From contig JACONQ010000010.1 in assembly GCA_014281115.1 (NCBI GenBank), positions 1,116,001 through 1,180,000 of the forward strand: a DNA stretch of 64,000 bases, read 5' to 3'. The DNA is from Laburnicola sp. R22_1 (Eukaryota; Ascomycota; Dothideomycetes; Pleosporales; Didymosphaeriaceae). Positions 35,863 to 45,577 of the stretch are shown piece by piece. Under the pieces are notes generated by a model. The model did not search any database. It saw only the letters and a list, made by a program, of their open reading frames with translations, and was not told where the DNA came from. Position 1 is the stretch's first letter. Each line of letters starts with the position of its first letter. The position numbers were made by a program, and so were the translations under genes.

Positions 35863-38293
35863 TCAAGGCCACATGATACCCCTCCTGTTCAAGTCGACCC
35901 CGCTCAGATCCGTGTACAAATCCAACGGATACTGCTCCGCCTTCAACTCCCGTCTCCACGCATGCATCCTCTTGCTCAGCACCTTGTCCTCGACCGTCAT
36001 CTCCCTCTTCACCCTCCGTGTACTATTCCCTGCCAGACTACCCGCAACGCAGTGGTTCTCGCCTCCAAACGCAGAGTCCGCGACTGCCTTCCAGATAGCC
36101 GTAACATCGACCGTCATCGCCTTGGTGTACAATATACGGCAGTCGGAAGGCTCGTAGACGAATTGCAGCGGCGTCTCGGTCTCGTCACCGTCGCGAATGC
36201 CGTCGCGGAAGTTGACGTTGATGCCGGTGCCGGGTGCCCGGCGGTCGAAGACAACGTCATCCCAGTAATCGCCTAGTTCAGTGGCATTGAGCTTCTTGGC
36301 CTCTTCTTCCGTGTAGGTCAGGTTGGTGATGGCAAGCTGGGTAAGGTACTGAATGTAGGTCCAGGGGTCGTTATTCGTGCCCTTGACACCACCGATAGCT
36401 TGCGTGATCCCCGCCTTCGCCCGGCCACCAAGGGAAATGTACTTGACGCCCGCACGCTGGCGCATGAGCTCGGAGAAGATGGTGCACGTGGATGCACAGT
36501 AGCCATCAGTAACAACAACAATGTCTTCAGCAGCGAACGGCTGAGGCTGCTCGGTGTAATTGGCCAACGGACCATATCCGTGTACCCATATGCCGGCCGA
36601 ATTAATCGGCGTCAGCACATCAGACAGGTTCCAGCGAAACAGGCTCGAGAAGTTATCACCCTGTTTCTCCACTGGGCCAAATTTGGCCTCCCACCTAGGG
36701 AAGTTTTTCTCGTTGACGTCCAAGTCGCTTTGGTAATTGAAAGGCGTGGACACTACATCGTAGTTCAGATTATCCACCGTTGCGTTCTCACTCGGCTCCG
36801 CAGGAAGCTTGCGTGGTACGGTTTCGGAGATGCGCGAGTAGTACTGGCCGAGAAGATCCGTGCTTTCAAATGCGCGGAACCGGTCAGAGGCTGCATGTCC
36901 AATGCCCCTAGGGAAGAGCTGTTTGTAGAGGTCGTAGCCTTGGAGAATCGTGCCACCACCGTTGGCCGAAACATCAATGACAAGTTTCTTCTTCCCGGCA
37001 GCTCTGGCTGCTGCGAGAAATTTCTCACTGGTCTGCTGGAAGGGAATTTCAGCCGATTCTAGGGAAACGAATGAGGGGACAGAGAGGACTGCGATGTCAG
37101 AGTATTCATCCTCGAGATAATATCCGCCGATCAGGTTGTGGCTTTCACGGAAGACGGGTGGCGGGTACCCTGGTGCAGGAATTGAAGTTGCTGAGGGTGT
37201 AGCGGAGGGTGATTCTGCCGTAGTTGACGTTCCCTGACCGCCACTGAAGTACTTTTGGTACAGGCTCTCGCCATCGGTAACGCCATCCAGAGGCACAAGC
37301 ACCCTCGCGACGTTGGTATACGTAACCGTGGTGCCGTTCTCGAACTCTAGCTCGGTTTCTGGGCCGGGGTACACCTGACAACCGTTAGTGAAGAACAGCA
37401 CCAGGTTCCCGGTTTACACCGTGTGCCACTTCCATATCATCTGAATTACGGTCCAATGCCATGGCAGAGTTATACGTACCCATTTCCCACGTCCAGAGCC
37501 AGCAAACGTGCCGATACCTGAACCTTGTGGACCCAATGAGACCGTGGCAAGCTCATAAAAAACGTTATTGTACAGAGCATCTCGGTCTTGGAGGGAGCCC
37601 CGCTGGGACCAGGCCTCGAGGAACTCTAAAGCGTCTTCTCCGTTGATTTTGGTGATAACTGACGGCGTAAACGAGACGTTTCCATACGACTCAATCAGGA
37701 CATCGGCGTAAACATAGGGCTTCGGTAGCTCCTTGCCGTCTTTCGAGACCGAAACGAGCGGAACTGGACGTGCCCAATTGAAGACGGTGCCTACTACATC
37801 TGGGATGTAAACAAAATGGCCATCGTGGGTCTGTTGGAGCAGGGTGTACAGGTCAAAGCCAAACTGACGAGTTAGCCTCTATTTCGACACGACTAGGACA
37901 CAGACCTACTTCGAATTCATTGTTGTACTCCTCGCCTTCCACTTTAGATTTGATGTCTTCCAAGCCGGCCCAGACATCGATACCAGGCTGAACCTTCTCT
38001 GCGTATTCTGCAGGCGGATCCTTGAGCCAGGCCGTGTTCGATTGCCACTTGAAATAAGGCACGACGCCCTCGAGCAAGTGCAAAGCGGCATCTTTGTGCA
38101 ATGGCACGCTGGTGATGCAGTCGTATGCCAGCTTCGCGTCGACAGACGGCGTGGGGGTCTGGGGCTGCGTTGCAACGGCTGCTGCGACCTGAGCACAAGG
38201 GGTGGAGGAAGTCTGTCTAAGCTGAAGCTGCAAAGGTGAAGCCGCTACAACTGAAGCCAGAGAGGCCGCTGCGACGGTGCGAAAGAGACCCAT
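35863..38293 (-). CDS. Secreted S41-family peptidase (tail-specific protease-like, fungal type)
   Basis: Three exons on the minus strand: 38293-37910, 37863-37480, 37374-35863, all phase 0; 759 residues. A signal peptide covers residues 1-18 (MGLFRTVAAASLASVVAA). The N-terminal part has conserved CPAF-like stretches (CAQVAAAV, AYDCITSVPLHKDAAL). The protease core holds KLVIDVSANGGG, then VVVTDGYCASTC, in which Ser551 sits at the usual nucleophile position. ISLGGRAKAG follows. Many N-glycosylation sites and several cysteines fit secretion. Fungal members of this group are mostly uncharacterised. The middle exon has no ATG and is easy to miss; it is supported by phase and by the motif FGFDLYTLLQQTHDGHF. 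Downstream on the same strand no operon-like spacing is seen. Confidence 0.87.
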
Positions 38294-38610
38294 CGTGACG
38301 CAAAGACCGAGGAAGTGCACCAACGGTGGCAGACCTCGAACGGAGGAAAACTTGCCATATATATGATTTCCTCGGCACGAAGATACCTTTTAGATTGCTA
38401 GGTACCATGGACCTGGACTCATCCGCGTTTTTGTAATCTTTTGCCGGGTTCGTGTCGATCTCCCACGCGAGGCGAATCAACAACGGTTGTTTGATAGAGC
38501 TAGATAAACGTTCCTGCTAGCTCACCTGCCTGAATAGGAAGCTACGAGAGCACGAACACGATACTCGGGGCCACGAAAGAAGCATCCCGTGGTGATTGTT
38601 TTCGAATCTG
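38294..38610. other. Promoter of the S41 peptidase gene
   Basis: Contains TATATATA-like sequence near 38354-38362 (minus strand), about 60 bp before the ATG. Ends where the MITE begins, so the MITE lies about 320 bp upstream of the start. Confidence 0.4.
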
Positions 38611-38963
38611 TACTCGGCCCGTTGCGGTCGGCGATTTTACTGCGTAAACGGCCGGCTACGAAATCACGTTAAATCGCATCTTAATACTACGCACCCACTA
38701 TACTTATATAAGTATGTGGCGTTAAATTAACTACCTAGAGGTAGAACGACAAAGGCTTTCATCAAAAAAGCAGAGCCCCCTGCATATAAGTATATATAAT
38801 CACAAAGGCCAATTATCGAAGCTCACAAATAATTCTACGCAATCAAAAATGTAATTACAATAGAAAATACTATACAATTTACATATTTTATCGTTGAGCT
38901 GGGTGGGCCGTGCTACGCACGGCCTTTTACGCAGTAAAATCGACGACCGCAAGGGGCCGAGTA
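38611..38963. mobile_element. MITE with ~45-bp terminal inverted repeats and TA flanks
   Basis: Left end TACTCGGCCCGTTGCGGTCG then GCGATTTTACTGCGTAAAC; the right end reverse complement reads TACTCGGCCCCTTGCGGTCG then TCGATTTTACTGCGTAAAA, with 3-4 mismatches over ~45 bp. The outermost TA on each side is a likely TA target duplication, pointing to a Tc1/mariner-type transposase. The 353-bp interior has no coding frame and is AT-rich. The right end also has a short hairpin at 38906-38924 (GGCCGTGC TAC GCACGGCC). The interior block 38721-38783 is shared with 16806-16887. Confidence 0.85.
38721..38783 (+). repeat. MITE-internal repeat block shared with 16806-16887
   Basis: Starts GTTAAATTAACTACCTAGAG and ends GCAGAGCCCCCTGC. 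The reverse complement matches the copy at 16.8 kb except for a shortened spacer. Confidence 0.7.
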
Positions 38964-39584
38964 ATGCATTGCCGTCTGACACGCATAGAGGATGAAGGAG
39001 GCATAGATCAGTATGATGAGCAAGAACAGCTGTCGGAGTGGCGGGTCACCAAGTAACGCTTGTGTTGGACGGCGTTCAGCAGGGGTAGAAGCCGCCCTCA
39101 GTCCAGGCGGACTGATCAACGAGGAGGTTCAATAAGCCAATCGTACCGACACAGATTCGTAGTGTTCATACATCTCTTTTCGTAGCCCTTCGAGTTCCCG
39201 ACGTGGCGTTGCGGTGCGTGTAGGTGACGACGTGATGTACTCCGCGAACTGCTTCTCCGCACGTCGTCTGTATGGCAATCATCCGATGCCAAGGGCAATT
39301 GAGCAAGAGGTGAGTCTGTTACGGTGGTATAGTGATGACTGTCTGACATCTCGGCGTGGCGAGGAGAGAATGGACGATGGATTTGGCGCGATGGCCAGTT
39401 GCGCTTGGGCCAGGGTTCGGTCACGTGTATTGCCAAGACCCATGGATCCATTTTCAGCCCACAGGTGCTTCCTCGCACCTGCATCCTCTACAAAGCATCA
39501 AAACAACAAGGCTACCCATTGACCTGGCTCTTCTAAACTTCACCTATTTGCTTTCGTCCCATTGTCTCTTCGGTAACAGCTCTA
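38964..39584. other. Intergenic region
   Basis: No gene supported. The frame on the minus strand at 39116-39484 lacks any domain. Confidence 0.4.
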
Positions 39585-40779
39585 CTATATCCAGTCCCTG
39601 TGTTCTTCATCTTCATCTTCATCCTCGTCCTCGTCCTCTGCCTCTTCATACTCATCCTGCTCCTCTTCTTCATCTACATTTTCATCCTCATCTACATTTT
39701 CATCCTCATCCTCGTCTTGGTCTTCTTCACCAGCCTCGGGCGTCGGCTGCGGAGCTGGTGCGACGGGCGAAGGCTCAAGAACTGCTGTCGGCGTGGCAGG
39801 GGGCGCCGGTTCCGCAATTCCCGTTTGTCCCGGCATGGGTACCACAGTAGTTGACTGCACGACGGCAGGTTGAGCAGGCACAGAAGCAAACGACGGTGCA
39901 TCCTCCAATGTCTCACCGCTTGCGGCGCAGGCACCACCCAGCGTGTTCAAGCCCTGATCTTCCGGCTTGATCAAGATGGACAACTTGGCACCATCAGGCG
40001 AGTCGCAGCTGTCGCCACCGTACTCGATATTGAAGACGGCCTTGTTCGCCTCGGTCACAGGCTTGTACTGGTCGCACTCGTTGTACTCGTGGCACTGTTC
40101 GTTCACTGCAAACTGGATGGCATCCAAGACGTCGGGGATGAGGTCCAAAGCATTCTTGAGGCCGATGGCGAGGTTGTTGGAAGCGTCTTCTTGCGCTAGG
40201 AACTTGAAATAGTCGACATAGGCGCTCTGGTCATATCCGAATCCGTCCTGGTTGTCGCCCTGCGGAATTTAGCAGTGTTAGGGAGCATTTGAAAGGATGG
40301 GTACGCACAAATCCGTCCACGTTGTCGGGGTCGACAGCAGCGCAGCCCTTTTGCGCTGCTTGCTCAATCCTAGCCTTCATGATACTCCTTACATTCTCGC
40401 TCTTCACATTGACCCAGTTCTCGCCCTCCCAGCCATCAAGGCCCTGCCCGTAGTCGCTGGCTTGGAACTTGGAAGCGTCCTCGCGCCAGTCTTCACGCGA
40501 TCCGGCGCTGAAGTAGCAGATGACCTGCTTGTTCCGAGCTTTCAGGCTGGCAATGGTCGCCTCGTCGTTGTCGAACAGGTCGATGTCAATAGCGGAAGCA
40601 TCTGCGCTGGCAGTGCCGCTGAGCTCATCGAGCTTGATGTCGCCTTTGTTGAGCACAATGTCCCACGACGCTCAGGCCGGGAAGGAAGCGACTGCGCGGC
40701 GCTCTACCCCCGGGTGCGAAGATGCGAGGCTGACGGTGCCTCCTAGGGCGATGGCCAAAGAAAGAAGCATGGTAGTCAT
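39585..40779 (-). pseudogene. GH114-like glycoside hydrolase with an in-frame stop
   Basis: Two exons on the minus strand, 40779-40309 and 40259-39585, joined by a 49-nt intron (GTGCGT...CGCAG). The product would be secreted (MLLSLAIALGGTVSLASS signal from the ATG at 40770, or 40779). Core motifs: WDIVLNKGD, IDIDLFDNDEATIASLKA, VICYFSAGSREDWR, CAAVDPDNVDGF, GLKNALDLI. These match GH114-type barrels (endo-alpha-1,4-polygalactosaminidase group). The frame is interrupted by TGA at 40674-40672, between the signal and WDIV. No plausible intron removes it. CGA to TGA is the simplest change. After the barrel comes a Pro-rich linker and a ~45-residue Asp/Glu tail made of tandem DEDEN(V) units. Either a nonsense-mutated gene, a sequence error, or a rare read-through. 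Confidence 0.7.
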
Positions 40780-42005
40780 GAGCGTAACCGCGCAACCTGA
40801 CAAACCTACAACAGAAAAAGAGCACGAAGCGTGAATGATACCCGAAACGAACGACAGTACGTACTACGTAGAGAATCGGGAGGACGAAAGTAATGAACGA
40901 CAGGACGGCGTAGAGTGCAAATGCAGATCTACAACATCGGCACTTGAACGCCGTATATACTCTCCCAACAACCTCCTGTCAGCAAACGGAAGTTGAAACT
41001 GCGGAATAGCACCAAGGCCCTGTGAATCCTCCAGGCGCCGTGTTACCTACTTTCCCTAAGCTCTGCATCCAAATCCGATGGATCGCGCGGGTTGTTTCAC
41101 GAGATCCTTATCAAAGCAGGGCTTCATCTGATCGATCTTTCGGTAGTCCGCGCAAGGAAGAATAACAAGAGAGTTGCTTGAATAATAAATAATACAATGT
41201 ACAAGCCTGTGTAGGCTGCCCATCAATGGAACCCGACTTCGTAGCCTGTCTTCGATTACGGTTAGGGGCTCACTTGCCTACTTCGGTTTTCCGAGGCTCG
41301 CCTTCCTCGCCATCTTTCCCCAGCCGCCGTGAACGACGCGTCTCCGTATTGCTGGGCTCTAATTATATAGCTGAGCTTAATAAGCGGAAACAACCCCTTT
41401 TTGTCAACACCTTGAAACGCTTTTCTGTGTCCACAATAGCAGGAGGGATAACTGCTATTATTATAATCTTTTTATTAGAAACCTCTTAGAAAAAAAAAAC
41501 GGAAAGCCCATGCCACGATGCAAACACTCAGCTGATCCGCCGGTAGGTCGCGTTAGCGCGCGGACTGCATCACAAACGAGCGCCAAGAGCATCCGTGCCC
41601 GACTGCAATTTTCCGCCGTTTCAACCACATGTCATGGCTTCCAGGCCTGTCAGGAGATTTCGTGCAATGCCAAGATGGTGCCAGAATTGCTGTCAGCCGT
41701 AAGAATACGATATTGAACGGCGCTGGAAGGATGCGACGCCAACCATGAATAGACCGCTAGCTTTCACTGAGTACCCCATTACGGCTTGTACTAATCCTTT
41801 TGAATTTAACGTTGCTCGTACTATAAGGAAGATGACTAGACATCAAGACATTGAGCGTATTACCCACAATGAAAAAAGATGCACTTCTATTACTAGGCCA
41901 CGGCTCGTCCATGAAGCAAGAGAAGGGAGAGACCTTGATCTGATCCAATAGGCCCCCATGATATACAAGAAAGCATAGAAATGGGTGTAATCGTTGACAA
42001 AGAAT
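40780..42005. other. Intergenic region
   Basis: No gene supported. 41340-41500 is AT-rich with a run of ten A; the frame at 41226-41489 is a chance frame there. It may hold worn transposon sequence, but no ends were recognised. Confidence 0.4.
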
Positions 42006-44842
42006 TTACGACACGTGCACGAATTGTCCCATAGCGGGCACACCGTCCACAAGCACATACACAACGTACGGCCCTGGTGGGGCAACGTTCCTGTTCGGGG
42101 GCATCGTGACAGTGATGGTCTGGCTGGTGCTAGCCGCGTTGAAGCCGCTGGTGTCGAGGAACGCCATGCGTTGGCCCATATGCACAGAGTGAGTGACGAA
42201 GCCACCGTAGTATAGAGATACCTTGACGGCATTGGAATTCGCGGGGCTGGTGAAGTTGATCGTAAAGGTCGAGCCATCGGCTTTCAGAGTTTTGCTTGAC
42301 AGGACAACATCGGATGGGCGGGTCGGGTTGCCCTGGAGATAAGGAGGTGTGTAGATCTCGTTCCGGAACTCGGTGACGAATGGGTGCTGCGCGGAGGCTT
42401 GAAGGACCGGCTGCTCCACAGGGTTCGAGCCAGAGATGAGAAGAGTGCCGTCGAGCAGAAGCAGAGCGACACTGTGGTAGACACGCGGGATCGTGGACGT
42501 GGGACCAGTCGTGAAGCGCTTGCCAACGGGTTCAGCTGGGTCATAAATCAGGACCTGGAGGGCAGGAGAACGGGCAACCTCGAACCCTTGAGCGCCTTCT
42601 TGGGCACCGTTGACCCAAATGACGGTACCATCCGGAAGCAGCGTACCCTCAACCATGCCGCGACCTTGAGGCATGGCGTCCATTTGCCATGAAGGGTTCT
42701 CCGCGAGCGGCTGCATCCGACCACAGGATGCTTCGCCTGGCGCACTGATGTCCTGGTAGGGTCCTCCACCGCAGATGACGATGTCGGGATTCCATTGGTT
42801 TGCACTGGACAGAGGCAGGAGCACTGAACCACCGGTGTTGGGGTAGGTACGGTACGAGCCAGGCAGATCAGGAAGCGTGCGAACGACCGCGCCACCACCA
42901 ACATTGAAGATCTCTGCAGACTTGGAAGTGAAAATGAAGACGTTGCCATCGTTGAGCAAGTGTATGAACGGGTACATGTAGTAAGGCTGGTTCTTCGACA
43001 GAATCTCCAGGGTGATGCTGTTGCCCTGGGGAGTGCCATCTGCGTTCAGAATCTCGTAGGTGGGATTGTTGTTCTCTGGCAATGAGGGATCAAGGCCGTT
43101 CAAACTTCCGGAGGCGACAAAGATGGTGGAGTCTGGCATGATCTGGACGGAGGGATACCAACGAGCGGTATCAAGCTGGTCTCCTGGTTCAACCCAATCT
43201 TTGCCGTTCAAGGAAGCATCCGTGTCCGAGCGCTCGAGGAATCGAATGCCCTTGAAACCATTACCGACGGTAGGATCAAGGAAATCCAGAGGAGCATTTC
43301 CTCCGACAGAGGTAAAGCGACCGTCGGCCAGGAAGATGCCACCCGAACAGAACGCATTCGTCTTGTAGGCAAGCGGAGTAAGCTCCTGCGTCACCGGGTC
43401 ATACTCGGAGGAATATGCATACTGTCCGTTGGGAAGCTTGAGTTGGGTGTAGTTCTCCACCTTGTCCAAGAACACTACGCGACCGTTCTGCATCAAACCA
43501 GCGTGCATGCCTGGCACACCAGACATGCCTCGAATGACCAAAGAACCAGGCTTTTCGGCTGCGGGAGCTGGGCTGGCTCCAGGCGCAGGGGTGACCGGGC
43601 CATCCGTGCAAGGTCCTGATTGGCATCCCTCTCCGCAGTGCGACGTGGTGTTACCACAGTATCCATACATGGAGCAACAAGAGCCTTGAGGCCAATCGCC
43701 GCAGACCGTGTTGTCGAAGCTAGCACCACAGCTACCGTCGGTGGTAACCGCACCGGTAGGTTCTGCGGCCGATGTCGAGGGGAGTCCGAGCACAGGTTCT
43801 CCAGATGTTGTTGTAGACGGGGGTCTCGTAGTAGAAGCGCTGTCCTGCGGGGGAGCAGTGGTCGTCGCGGTGTCTTCGCAACCGTTTTGGCAACCGCTGG
43901 CAATTAGGCAGTGTCCATCAGTAGATCCGCAGTATCTATAGTACTATATAAGCATAGATAAACTATAGAGCAGCATGTACGTACCCATATTGCGAGCAGC
44001 AGCCGCCATAAGGCCCGTTCGGGTCACAGTCGGCGTCTCCAAAATCTCTTCCACATCGGCCATCGCTTCTAGGTGTCGTAGCAGAAGCGCTGCCCTGCGG
44101 GGGAGCAGTGGTCGTCGCGGTGTCTTCGCAACCGTTTTGGCAACCGCTGGCAATTAGGCAGTGTCCATCAGTAGATCCGCAGTATCTATAGTACTGTATA
44201 AGCATAGATAAACTATAGAGCAGCATGTACGTACCCATATTGCGAGCAGCAGCCGCCATAAGGCCCGTTCGGGTCACAGTCGGCGTCTCCAAAATCTCTT
44301 CCACATCGGCCATCGCTTCTAGGTGTTCCGGACGGAACAGGATCAGCTGCGGGAGGTTCCTCGTTGCTCGTGCAACCACCCGAAAGACATCCATCACCGC
44401 AATGGGCGACAGAATCTCCACACTGGCGACGTTAGCTGATAGGCTGGGAGGGGGGTTTGGCACACGTACCCAGCCATACTGGCTGCAACACGTGCCAGTG
44501 TACACAGTGCTGTTGGGGTCACAAAGAAGATTGCCATGTGCTGGACCGCACTGGCCATCCGTTGAATATTGTTGATTTTGCCTCTTCTCTGCAACTCGGC
44601 CCACGAATGACCGCGACACGGGCTGCAAATTGCTCTCATTGTGCTCGCAACTACAGCAAATCAGTAATGAGCGGGCATTGCGGTGGGTAAGCTCACATGT
44701 CCCCTTCAGCGCAGTGTTGTCCTTGTAGACACTTGGAACTGTCGTGCAAAGTGTAGTTGCATTTCGGGTTGACCCAGTGGAACTGGATGTTCGCCATTGC
44801 AAGGCCGGCAAACGCGGCCACGGTCAAAAGAGTGGCCCTCAT
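42006..44842 (-). CDS. Copper radical oxidase (glyoxal/galactose oxidase-like) with four CBM18 chitin-binding modules
   Basis: Five exons on the minus strand: 44842-44697, 44650-44470, 44422-44235, 44185-43985, 43935-42006; 881 residues. A signal peptide covers residues 1-17. Four type 1 chitin-binding (CBM18) modules follow, each with CCSxYGxCG; modules 2 and 3 are nearly identical and come from a 250-bp tandem duplication. The oxidase part (from about residue 370) has the Cys-Tyr cofactor residues Cys435 (AFCSGG) and Tyr499 (ARWYPS), the axial Tyr725-His726 (PRVYHSVAL) and His821 (THSVHMG). Such enzymes oxidise primary alcohols or aldehydes and make H2O2. The chitin modules would tether it to fungal or insect chitin, or guard the fungal wall. 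Exon 1 ends in a Cys-rich stretch of unknown role. Confidence 0.9.
43829..44326. repeat. 250-bp direct tandem duplication inside the copper radical oxidase gene
   Basis: Two copies with a 250-bp period: about 43829-44076 and 44077-44326. Each copy covers one CBM18 exon part plus the 49-nt intron beside it. Only about three differences were seen, for example GTAGAAGCGCTGTCC versus GCAGAAGCGCTGCCC, and ACTATATA versus ACTGTATA in the intron. Because the intron is copied as faithfully as the exon, the duplication is recent and genomic. Confidence 0.93.
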
Positions 44843-45577
44843 GGTGAATCTTTGAAAGGGTAAGCAGTTGAAGTAAGATGAATCCAAATAATGCCAAGAG
44901 GGGGTAGATATCATATGTAGTGCCGGAGGCGTGGCAGCGAAGACGAAGAGGCGCCAGACAATGGGACGTAGTTGCTAGGGAACCACAGGATGCAGTGCGA
45001 GACAGAAGCTCAAGCTGTTCCACATGGTGTGGTGTGCACCTGGACATGCAGCTGGACCGAGCAGGCGTCGCCCGCAGCCATACATGCAGCAGGTGCCACC
45101 TCCTGCGAGGCGGTTGCAGGTGGTGCTCCCGTGGCGGAACAGTGCTTACCTTGTGAGTAGACGGCCGCAGTAGTGGGGTGATTATTAAAAGCTGATACGA
45201 TGCTGTAAGGACTGGACGAATGCACCAACGAGGGCGACGTAACGAGCGTAAAGGAGCGAGATGAAATGAGTGGAATCGCTGAGGCAAGGAGAGCGTGCAG
45301 GCTGCCCACAGCGCGAGGAGGTGAGGAAAGCAGAAGAGGCGAGGGACGAGCCCATTATAAAAAAGCAGATGGAGCTATTCAATTCATGTCCCAAGCACGG
45401 GCCTGGACGGAAAGCACGTAGTGTCGAAGGGGTGGACCAATCGAGGGGGCCGAGTGAGGGCCAGCATGATTGCTCAAGTGGGGAGCCGCCGCCGGTGGGG
45501 CGCCACGATCTCCACAGGGACGCTGGCTGTTGTGTGTCTATTTCTGGGGGCTGTGCCGGTAGCCGACGGGACCTATA
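44843..45577. other. Upstream region of the copper radical oxidase gene
   Basis: No gene supported with confidence. On the minus strand, 45309-45150 could be a leader exon ending in a good donor (AAG-GTAAGC at about 45149), with an acceptor near 45022, so a spliced 5' UTR is possible. Confidence 0.35.

Noticed and set aside
38627..38660. CRISPR-like spaced repeats near the MITE
   Set aside because: Inverted, not direct, repeats; eukaryotic context; explained by MITE ends.
41226..41489. 87-residue frame with a hydrophobic end
   Set aside because: The hydrophobic run comes from AT-rich DNA with an A-run; no start context or homology.
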